Assembly (NCBI GenBank): GCA_030374735.1
Contig: JASCIV010000210.1
Span: 1 to 31,947 of the forward strand
Origin: Gracilaria caudata
Lineage: Eukaryota; Rhodophyta; Florideophyceae; Gracilariales; Gracilariaceae
Direction of reading: 5' to 3'
DNA length: 31,947 bases
Shown: positions 9,443 through 17,985 of the stretch, one piece after another
Numbering within the stretch: position 1 is the first letter of the stretch
Layout of the letters: the number at the start of each line of letters is the position of its first letter
Made by a program: the position numbers and the translations under genes
Notes under the pieces: model-generated
Told to the model about the DNA's origin: nothing
What the model saw: only the letters and a program-made list of their open reading frames with translations
Database searches by the model: none

Positions 9443-10984
9443 ATGGGTCTAAGGCCCTCCCTTGGTTGTCTTTTGATATTGTACGCCATCCTTTTCACAA
9501 GTTCAGTGTACTCGCAATCACTTCCAACGTTCAAGGACGAAAGTGTTCGCACGGGTCTTGATGCAGCTAGAAAAAGACGCAAGAAGTATGGAGGTCCAAC
9601 GGTTGTTGACCTCGACAGAGACGGACATCCTGACATGATATTCTGCCACCACGATGACAACACTGCCGAGCTGTTTTTCAACAAAGGGAACGGCGTTTTT
9701 CAGAAAGCAAGATGGAGGCAGTGGTATGACACTCATGGAATCGTCGCCGGTCCTATTTCACCTTTCACCAAATCCATGCTCTTCACACTGTCTATAGGCG
9801 GAAGTCAAGGTAGTAAACCAGCGAAACCAAAATCCTTTAAGGTGAATCCTAAACGCGAGATTGTTGACATTTCGAAGAGTGCCGGCTTGGATAAGACCGT
9901 AGGCCGAGGTCGGACAGCTCTGTTCATGAATCTGTCTGGCAAAAAAGATCATGCTGCTTTTCCTGATCTGTTGTTCATGAATGCTCCATTTAAGAACGCT
10001 AGACTATCCTCAGTAGCGTTTGCGTACGAGAATGTCAAGGGAAAGTACAAGCCTCGAAAAGTTAAGGGCTTAACGAAGAACAGGAACTGGTACGCAATGG
10101 CAACGGATATTGACGGCGACTCAAACATGGAAGTTGTTACTTATTGGGGTCAGATTACCGTTTGGAAACTGACATCGCCGTTCACGTTCACTGACATCAG
10201 CGGTTCGGTGCTCCCAAAAGGAATGCCTCGTGAGGGTGTAGTGGCAATTGCAGAACTAGACTTCGACAATGACGGTGATTTTGATCTGTATGTGGCTCGG
10301 ACAAAGTCCGGTGATCTTCGTTGGACCCCTGGAGATAATATAGAGGATTTCCTGCTGGAGAACCGCAACGGGAAATATGTGGATGTTTCGAAACGAGCGA
10401 AATTACCGCGCAATACTATGTCGCGAGGTGTTACCGTAGCAGATTTTAACAATGACGGATATATCGATATACTTGTGACACAGTACGAGGGGAAAGATAT
10501 ATTCCTCCTCAATCGTGGGGATGGTAGTTTCCGTACTTTCCGTGGTCCGATTTCACGTCCTCACAATGTACGAGGGGATAACGCGATTGCTGTAGACTAC
10601 AATTCGGACGGATTCATGGATGTTGTGTCAAGCCAAGGCGACCAACATGAAAAGAAGTGGGGTGGGCAGTATAGGCTTTTTAAGAATACGATGTCCAAAG
10701 GACAAAATAAGAAGTTCATTTCCGTACGAGTTGGCAACGCTAAGGATCGGAGTGCTACACCGCTTCATGCAGTCGTCACTGTGAAAGCTGGTGCCCTAAA
10801 AATGATCAGACGAGTTGGATCCCCTGGCGCCACGGTATCTCGCTCGTACATAGAGACTGTGCACTTCGGTCTTGGGAACAAGCAGAAAGTGGATTCGGTA
10901 ACAGTACAATACACAAGCGGTTACAAACAGATAGTCCGCAATCGCAGAGCCGGAGAAACAGTTAAACTTGGACGATTTGACTAG
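9443..10984 (+). CDS. Secreted FG-GAP/VCBS repeat protein with ASPIC/UnbV C-terminal domain
   Basis: Intronless ORF of 513 residues. Residues 1-25 are a signal peptide (hydrophobic LGCLLILYAILFTSSVYS, cleavage likely before QSLP). The body holds calcium-loop repeats of the VCBS/FG-GAP beta-propeller type: DLDRDGHPD near 57, DIDGDSN near 222, DFDNDGDFD near 273, DFNNDGYID near 334 and DYNSDGFMD near 385. Residues about 430-500 match the ASPIC/UnbV module (HFGLG at 474-478, VQYTSGYKQIV at the end). This architecture is shared by animal CRTAC1 and many bacterial secreted proteins. It suggests an extracellular calcium-binding or adhesion role, with no catalytic site visible. The lack of introns beside intron-bearing neighbours fits, but does not prove, acquisition from bacteria. 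Composition resembles the surroundings. Confidence 0.85.
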   Translation: MGLRPSLGCLLILYAILFTSSVYSQSLPTFKDESVRTGLDAARKRRKKYGGPTVVDLDRDGHPDMIFCHHDDNTAELFFNKGNGVFQKARWRQWYDTHGIVAGPISPFTKSMLFTLSIGGSQGSKPAKPKSFKVNPKREIVDISKSAGLDKTVGRGRTALFMNLSGKKDHAAFPDLLFMNAPFKNARLSSVAFAYENVKGKYKPRKVKGLTKNRNWYAMATDIDGDSNMEVVTYWGQITVWKLTSPFTFTDISGSVLPKGMPREGVVAIAELDFDNDGDFDLYVARTKSGDLRWTPGDNIEDFLLENRNGKYVDVSKRAKLPRNTMSRGVTVADFNNDGYIDILVTQYEGKDIFLLNRGDGSFRTFRGPISRPHNVRGDNAIAVDYNSDGFMDVVSSQGDQHEKKWGGQYRLFKNTMSKGQNKKFISVRVGNAKDRSATPLHAVVTVKAGALKMIRRVGSPGATVSRSYIETVHFGLGNKQKVDSVTVQYTSGYKQIVRNRRAGETVKLGRFD

Positions 10985-11049
10985 AGAGCGAACTCCTTCA
11001 CAGGTATGAACCCATCACATACAAGAGGGTTAACAGGAAATACATTAGC

Positions 11050-11057
11050 CATATCAC
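11050..11057. repeat. Target-site duplication, left copy
   Basis: CATATCAC, identical to 11764-11771 on the far side of the element. Eight base pairs is the duplication length typical of hAT transposons. Confidence 0.8.
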
Positions 11058-11763
11058 CAGGCCCGTACATGTGACTGACTAACTATCGGTAAAAAGCCTA
11101 GTTAACTAAAGGGACTCAAGTCATATTTAGTCATTTACTGTACACATAGTACACGTCTCACACGTTGTATACGTTTGCACATCATAGACTGTAATTTTAC
11201 GTAATAGGAACAAAATTAACATCTTTAAACATCTTGATGTTCAAAAAGCTATCAACGACAAACTACCCATCCAGTCATGCGGTCAGACGCTTTGCTATCG
11301 ATGGATCCTACTCAACAAAATCCCGCATCAACCACTGAGCTTGCTGCCACGGCAGTCATTGCCAAGCAAACGCAAGTGAATCAGAGCAGAGTGGTCTCCT
11401 GCGCGCTAAAGATAAAACGTTCAAGCGTGTGGCGCGTACGATTGCTGCAACAACTGGGAGAGACTATGAAACTTTACTCTGAGCGGTCGATACCTTTCGT
11501 CTCTAGCCGCTACTGCGTCTCCATGTCGCTTATAACAGCGTCATAGAGACGCTCGTGTCGCTCCACGCGACCACTTGTAGACAGATCTTTCAATTCTAAC
11601 TGTCTCTCAACTGTCTCTCAATTTCTTTCTGTCGCAATTGCGTCTTTAACCTCGCGTAACAACCACTGTGATCTCGATGACTACAAATGACTAACTACGC
11701 AGAATTTAGGCTTGCTAATGACTACCGAGTTGGGGCAATTAGTTAGTCACATGTACGCCCCTG
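11058..11763. mobile_element. Non-autonomous hAT-like DNA transposon (706 bp)
   Basis: The ends are inverted repeats: CAGGCCCGTACATGTGAC at the left, CAGGGGCGTACATGTGAC read inward from the right (16 of 18 identical). They start with CAGG, as hAT termini often do, and are flanked by a perfect 8-bp duplication CATATCAC. Similarity continues weakly inward (TAACTA, TCGGTA, AAGCCTA). The hexamer TGACTA or its complement occurs at 11076, 11128, 11678, 11688, 11719 and 11744, all within about 90 bp of an end and none in the middle. This matches subterminal transposase sites. No transposase is encoded: the longest internal ORF (11277-11546) has no recognisable domain. Mobility would need a transposase from elsewhere. 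Superfamily assignment rests on duplication length and terminal bases. Confidence 0.8.
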
Positions 11764-11771
11764 CATATCAC
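11764..11771. repeat. Target-site duplication, right copy
   Basis: CATATCAC, the partner of 11050-11057. Confidence 0.8.
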
Positions 11772-12842
11772 TACAGAGGTGTGCCGTCTTGCATTGTAGA
11801 TTCTGACGATGTAGAGAACTTTGATGTAGACACCAGTGGACACCAGCTTTCTTTCGCTTGAGCTGATGTAAAACTGTCTGACGCTCTTGCTTTCTTCTTC
11901 TTCTTCTTCTTTAGTGCGAGACACGTACGCTAATTTTCTCGTATCGTGTGGAGTCTGCTAAGGACCCCCAACAACCTATAACGCCATTAAAAAACCATAG
12001 CTACCAACTACAGATCTGTAGCCGCGTTACGCACATTGAGCTACTATGTAGTTACTCTAAGAAAGCATTACATCTTTAAGGTGTTCTCGGTCTGCGTGAG
12101 CATTTCGTCACTGATGATTCTGCTTGTTCCACTCTTGTTCCTTTCGAAGCACCTCTTCATTCATCCTCTTGACGAAAAGCAACAGCTCGCAAACTTCCCA
12201 ACGTTCTCCGATCCCAGTGTAAAACCTCCGAGAAAAACCCTGGAAAAACCCCAGTCGCAAGGATGTCTCCGTTGGAGCACTTTCCATGGGGGGGGGGAAA
12301 GTCAGGGAAACGGAGGTAGGATCTTCTTCCGATGATCCGCTCGTAGCCTGCTGCTTGCGTGCAGCTAGTCGGGGATCTTTTATCGACATACCACCCAGGT
12401 CCGCAACGGCGATTGGCAAGCTGACCAATCGCTTGGACGATTTTAGCGACTTCCCGAGTCCGGAGAGGCGTCGGTGCGCCGAGCGCCTATGCGAGTTTTA
12501 AGGACATCCCGAGTCCGGCTCTTGCTTTCCAGTTGAAATTTGGGCTTGGGGATGATCGAAGTCTATCTGATAGATAGATACTGTAGGTACGTAGGCCTCC
12601 TTCCACTTCACTGCGGACGTTATGTCCTAATCCCAAATATGCAGGAGTCCTCTCTACCTAGAAAGTACTAACTCCTTGTGAAACCCAGAATTTTCATGAC
12701 GCTTGCAGTATTCAGTAAATGACGAGCGTCGTCGCTCTCTTTCATCAGTCAGCAAAGATGTATCGCGGAGTCGTGTTTGTCCTTGGGCAAGCTCAAAACG
12801 ACGTTTCTACCCGACTCCTTTGGTTTTTCTCAGTTGAGCTCC
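11772..12842. other. Intergenic with simple repeats
   Basis: No supported gene. It contains a TTC microsatellite near 11892-11911, a run of nine G near 12289-12297, two copies of CCCGAGTCCGG (12453-12463 and 12508-12518) and a GATA repeat near 12568-12579. The last few hundred bases are the 3' flank of the ABC transporter gene. Confidence 0.45.
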
Positions 12843-15404
12843 TCAGCTTGAGGTTTGTGCGGCCCACAAACTAGCATATAGTCCTCTCTTGTCCAGCAAT
12901 TCTTGGTGAGACCCTCGTTCTTGCACTGTAACAAAATTGTCGTGCCTGTCTTCTCCCAAGACCACAATATCATCGGCCATGGTGATAGTCGACAGTCGAT
13001 GGGCAACAACAATCGTAGAACGGTTCCTGCATACCCGTCGTAACTGTAATTGAATCTCTCGCTCCGTTTGCGTATCCTGTAGAAAGTTAGTCACATATAT
13101 GATTTGATTGATGGGGTATGACTTGCCAACTTACCAATGCTGAAGATGCTTCATCAAGAAGTACGATGGCTGGAGACTTCAAGATGCATCGCGCACAACC
13201 CACTCGCTGACGTTCTCCGCCCGAGAGCCGTATTCCTCGTTCTCCCACTAGGGCATCCAAACCCTGGGGTAAACTTTGCAGTAGGGGCGTCAACGCTGCT
13301 GCGTCCGCTGCCTCCTCTATTTCGTCATCCTTCGCGTCTGGTTTGCCATACGCAATATTCTCTCTGAGAGTTTGATTGAAAAGGGCCTACGAACTTCGTT
13401 AGCCAAAATGATTGTGAGAGTTACGCCTTTAGAGCTAGACATCGTACCGTTTCTTGAGAGACAATCCCAATGTTTCGACGTAGAGATGCCTGGGTGAAAG
13501 AACGTATATCGTGTCCATCAATGTAAATTGCGCCACTTGATACATCATAGAAACGAAGCAAAAGTCTCAAAATCGTGCTGCAATTCTTCATATGTCAGCG
13601 ACTGCCATTTGAAATAGGCTTGGAGTCTTTCACATACCTCTTACCAACCCCAGAAGCGCCCACCAAAGCAACGGTGCTACCAGGAGCGACTTTGAATGTC
13701 ACTTCGCGCAAACATTTATGTCCCACTCCATTCTGTGACGTAGGGTAGGAGAAGCAAACTCGATCAAAAACGATTTCTCCAACTTCCTTCTCAAGTATGT
13801 CACATGGATTGAACTTGAGTTCCAGGGCGTGGGGTGAGTCTTTCACAGAAGACTCCACACGGAGTAATGATACACACTTATCAAGATCAATTATGGATTG
13901 CGCTAGAAGTCGATATGACACGGCAATCGTCTGAAGGCGTCGTTAGTGTTCAAGATTCATGCACTTAACAAATGAAGCCCACGTGCAACGTACCGCAAGA
14001 GGTTCAAAGAGCTGAGCGACGTATGCAGCTATAAGAACAAAATCACCCGGCGTAAGCGAATTGTTTGTCAGTGCTACCGCAGAAAGTAAAAGAGAGGTCA
14101 CCAAAGCCACTGACTGAATAAGGCGTTGAAAGAGCTGCTGCAAATCTACAGCGAGTCGAAATCGGGTATATAATCGTTGAAATACTGATTCGAACCAAGA
14201 GTAAACTCGAACTTCATGCGATTCCATCGCAAACGACTTGACGGTTTCGTGGTTAATTAGAGTATCAACCACCTAGCTCCGAAGTCAGCTTTGTGTTCTA
14301 GTGCGTATTGTATTGTATTTGGCGGATAAGACTTACTCGATCTTAACGTGTGAAACCAAAGGAATTACGTTTATAATGAGTAAGCAGCGAAGAAATCAAA
14401 TGAACTGGTAACTTACCCCCGATTTGATTGTCAACATTGTTTACGCGCTTTCTTGTGACGACGCTGAACATTTTGTCAGAACATGGATGAAACAAGAAGC
14501 GCTCAGACGAAGAACGTACGTAAACGTAGTGGTGAAGAATGTGACAGCGAAGAAAAGGGATATACAAAGTGCATTGCACAGAGCGATAAGCGGCAGTTTC
14601 AGTCTGATAAAGACGGTAATGACAAATATTGCTTCAAATGCACTGTAGCAACAGTGAGTTAGAGGAAACTTCTCGCAGACATGAACGTATGGCTTATGGT
14701 ACAACTCACGTCGGGATGAGAGTGAAAAACATGAGATCAACGATAGTATCCAAAGCATCGGTGCCCCTGTCGACAATCTTCGATAGCTGCCCGACACGTC
14801 TGTTTGTATGAAATGAAGCGCATAACATGTGAAGATGTTCATAAAGATCGATGCCGAATCTTCTCGTGGCATCGCATTCAATAATAGAATATGAGAACGT
14901 ACGGATGAAGTCCAACACATGAGAGACGCTGGATGCTAGAAACAGATACAAGAGCAAGCGATACGGCACTGTTTGAGAAACTGTCTGAGAAACTGTCAGC
15001 GTATCAAGAATGAGCTTTGTAAGGTATGGTTGTAACAAGTTTAATCCACGAGCAAGAAAGAGAGAGCTTAACGAAGCTATTGTCATGATTGTGAAATAGG
15101 ATGTAGCAGGTCGTAGATAAGGTTGTACCATGCGCAAAGTGGATTGCCAGTGAACTGAAGAATCAAAGGAAGCATCATCTTGTTCGTCGTCGTCCGAAAC
15201 AGAAGAGCATGAGCCAGTGATATCGACTGAGTACAAAGGAAGTGTCGCCGAAGGTTGGATAAGGGACTCTCTCTCCATAGGTCGCGATGATGACATTATT
15301 CGAATATTGTTCGCTCGCAATGGACAGACAAAGTTACGAAAGGCGCAGGGCTGATGGCTGAAACGAGAGGGGGCCGAAGCTACAAAAGTAGAGCGGATAT
15401 TCAT
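12843..15404 (-). CDS. ABC half-transporter of the ATM1/ABCB6/ABCB7/HMT1 group
   Basis: Nine exons on the minus strand: 15404-14710, 14642-14520, 14463-14417, 14341-14337, 14272-13994, 13930-13638, 13577-13448, 13386-13135, 13076-12843; 685 residues. The order is TM domain then ATPase, the half-transporter layout. VDRGTDALDTIVDLMF and LINHETVKSF are hallmarks of the ATM1/HMT1 group. The ATPase has Walker A GASGVGKS (474-481), Q-loop SQET near 522, signature LSGGERQ (578-584), Walker B IVLLDEA (598-604), D-loop SALDTQ and H-loop AHRLST (His 634). All key residues are present. Relatives export glutathione-linked sulfur compounds from mitochondria or move porphyrin or phytochelatin conjugates. 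The basic, Ser-rich N-terminus (MNIRSTFVASAPSRF) could be an organelle presequence, favouring a mitochondrial ATM1 role, but this does not settle the subgroup. Exon 4 is only 5 nt and is required for frame. Introns are 56-67 nt, except the 75-nt intron before the microexon. Confidence 0.9.
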
Positions 15405-16691
15405 TTTGTGTGGGTCGCTTCAGATTGTGGAGGATTACGGTGGCAAAGTGCCTGGAGTGCTGCGCTGTTCACGTCGAAAAAGAGATGTGCATGGAAAAGC
15501 ACAGACCAATCGGTGCGCTTCTTGCTTGCCACCTCAATACACCTGCCGTATTAGAGGTGCCTGGATTGACATAGAATTCGGTTGTTGTGCACGGATACGC
15601 TTGCTGTTCCTGATGCTATGCCGAATACGTCTACTCTGCAGACAGTAGTACAGATTCAGGGTATACCAGTAACGTTCTATCTCTGGACGGTCGTCGTGTA
15701 GTCACGTGGAATGCGCATATCATTATTCGGGTTTTCGTGAATGAAGCAAAAGTGTAGTTTCCTTTTTGTGAGTTTCGCTTTGCTCAATGTCGGCAGCATC
15801 ACGATAGTACATTTGAATTATATGGCATGAGTTAGGCATGACATGAAGTGTTCGGCTCGCAGAAGAGTTCATTTGCGTTAGAGGAATAGAGTTACTGCAC
15901 ATTGTCCGTGCGCAAAGAAGCAAGGAGCCTTGGAAAGGTGGATAGAGAATCACGTGCTTTTCTGTACTCTGTACAAGTTTTGGGTTTTACTTGATGCGCA
16001 AGCAGCAAGCTCTACAAACTCAAATCACGCTGCATCTGATGCGTGCCATTTGTGACCAAGAAAGCGCCTCAAAAGCGCTCCCTGTATCTCGAGTGTCTCA
16101 AACCATTCGACCCTCTCAGGCGACCCTCCGATATGTGCTCGTCAGGGTATCGAAGCTTCATCAACGAGAGAGCGCCCTCTCGGATGTCACTGCTTACCAA
16201 GCAAGGGGCGTCAGCTGCCGAACCGTCACCACCTGAACGAGTGACTGTGGTGTGACTGCTGCGTTCTGCGCGCTCGGCGTTGACGGCGCGAGCTTCGGTT
16301 GGTTTGGTTTGGGAGGGGACTGGTGTCCTGGAGGCGGCGTCAAGCTTATTGCAATGTGCATGTTGGATGTGATCTGAGGCTTTTGAAGACGCTATGCTTC
16401 TGGTATCGTGTCGGACGATTGCCTTTCTAACATGATCTCGGGCACGTTCTTTGTGTTGGCTGTTGGTGCATTGGATGCATATACATATAAATGCTCGCGG
16501 TTAGTATTGTGTTGTCTTTGGTGTGCTTTGTCAAGTATGAGATACTCACGTGAAATAATGGCGATTAGCATTGAAACCCTTGTTGAATGAGGCTAAACAA
16601 GTCGCATCGAGACAAATGTGAATGCGCGAAGATCTGCGTCGTCGCGGCTTTCTCTTCTGTGCGCACAAGGTCAAAAGAAGGAGCGAGGTGG
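15405..16691. other. Intergenic between two minus-strand genes
   Basis: Contains the likely promoter of the ABC transporter near its 15404 end and the 3' flank of the membrane-protein gene. ORFs of 60-81 codons occur on both strands, without domains. Nothing else is supported. Confidence 0.45.
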
Positions 16692-17456
16692 TTAGAGGTC
16701 TCCTTCGTCGTATCGTGCAAAACGCAGGCGGTCACTGCCACATACTGAAATCTTGCGCGGCTGGGTGTGCTTCTGTTTGGCTCCCTTTTTAATTTTGGCT
16801 TCCTTGTGAGTTACAAAAAAAAAAAAGAATTAATATATGTTGTCTCATGTTATTTCGCACGAATGAATCGAAAACGCTGATTTGCCAACTTACTGACACA
16901 AAATCTCTCTCCGCTCTCTTATGATGCTATCATACACACCACAACGTGAAATCGCGTTAGCCATCATCATGATGTACCCAAGAAAAAGGAAAGAAAAACG
17001 TACAAGAATCTGTCCAAAGCCTTTGAAGGTCTTCTTGCACCTCTCAATATGACACTTCACTATGGTGGTACAGCCGTACAACCTTTGCAGCAATTTAGCT
17101 TCTCTTGAGTTCTTGTGAATACCTTGTGGTGGATTACGAGCGTCGAAGTGTTCCGGTACATCATCAGGAACTTCGAAGATGCTACCAATTGAAGTGGGGC
17201 AACCATCTTCAATATCTGCCAAACGCCTCGCCATCATCACAATTCCAGCTTCCCCCATAGTGTTAACGGACTGCCGACTTCTGGAACGAAGCTGCGTGAG
17301 TGAATGTGACATTGTATGAAGTAGTATAAAAGCAACAACGGAGAACGGGGTGGCGGCGAACAAGAGCAGAGCACTAATTGTTAGAGTGAGATGCGAGGTG
17401 TACAGAGGGCTTCTGGGCGTAGCCATAGCAGCCGAGATAAATAGAGCTGCGCGCAT
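16692..17456 (-). CDS. Unrecognised spliced membrane protein
   Basis: Three exons: 17456-17004, 16926-16894 (33 nt) and 16802-16692. Introns 16927-17003 (77 nt, GTACGT, branch GGCTAAC) and 16803-16893 (91 nt, GTAAGT, poly-T tract, acceptor ACAAG). All junctions are phase 0. The last exon reads EAKIKKGAKQKHTQPRKISV and ends RYDEGDL before TAA, which looks like genuine coding sequence. From this start the protein has 198 residues with one hydrophobic segment at about 21-49 (LTISALLLFAATPFSVVAF), so a signal anchor is likely. A Cys-containing basic stretch (CHIERCKKTFKGFG) follows. The frame is open upstream to 17774, but that part overlaps the E2F-like palindrome and looks like promoter, so I chose an internal ATG; 17426 or 17567 are alternatives. 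Family unknown. Confidence 0.5.
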
Positions 17457-17740
17457 GGTGATAAAAATGTCAGCACATAGCTTGTGCTGCTTTTTCGCAC
17501 ACAGTTGGTGCGTGCTTCTCGAATGTTTGTCGTGAAAAAGGGCTGTGCGCCGGTCAGCATCCTTCATGTCACCGCTGTGGCTGAGCAGAGGCTGGACGTC
17601 AGTGAGTGAACGCTCATTCTTGTGAAATCTCGCAAAGCTGAGAAAGGGACGGCGCGTATGAATGCGAGTGGCAAATGGGAGACGAAGCGAGCATCGGTTT
17701 GAGAAACTGCGTACACGGAGAGTGTGCAAGATCAAGGCGC

Positions 17741-17767
17741 CACATTGGCGATTTTGGCGCCAATGTG
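17741..17767. promoter_or_regulatory. E2F-like inverted repeat
   Basis: Arms CACATTGGCG (17741-17750) and CGCCAATGTG (17758-17767) are perfect complements around a 7-nt spacer. Overlapping the right arm, 17752-17763 reads TTTTGGCGCCAA, which contains the E2F/DP consensus TTTGGCGC in near-palindromic form. It sits about 220 bp upstream of the coiled-coil gene. E2F sites mark S-phase genes in plants, algae and animals, so cell-cycle control is a plausible inference. Confidence 0.5.
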
Positions 17768-17896
17768 CGATCAATTACGGAAAAAAGTACCAGAATGAGG
17801 GTTAAATTGCGAACAACACGGGACGGAGAACGCGTGTTGCACAGTTTGGGGAACACTCGCGGGACGCGATAGCGCCGGGCCGGCGCCTCCGGCGGC

Positions 17897-17926
17897 CAGT
17901 CCAGCACGAGTCAGTCCGGCACGAGC
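17897..17926. repeat. 15-bp tandem repeat, two copies
   Basis: CAGTCCAGCACGAGT is followed directly by CAGTCCGGCACGAGC, with two mismatches. It lies just upstream of the coiled-coil start and may be a duplicated regulatory word or simple slippage. Confidence 0.6.
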
Positions 17927-17985
17927 ACGGCGCGCGGGCCACGGCGCCGCCTCGGCTCGACGTACCACACAGCGCATCATGACGT

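Larger units (their letters stand above)
17457..17985. promoter_or_regulatory. Divergent promoter region
   Basis: Lies between the minus-strand membrane protein and the plus-strand coiled-coil gene. It is GC-rich toward 17985 and contains the E2F-like inverted repeat and a 15-bp tandem repeat listed separately. Confidence 0.4.

Noticed and set aside
11277..11546. Internal ORF of the hAT-like element as a transposase fragment
   Set aside because: 89 codons with no BED finger, RNase-H-like or dimerisation motif.
13448..13638. Suspected frameshift in the ABC transporter after Walker A
   Set aside because: A careful recount of the A-run near 13560 and the frame constraints give a continuous reading STILRLLLRFYDV with a 60-nt intron.
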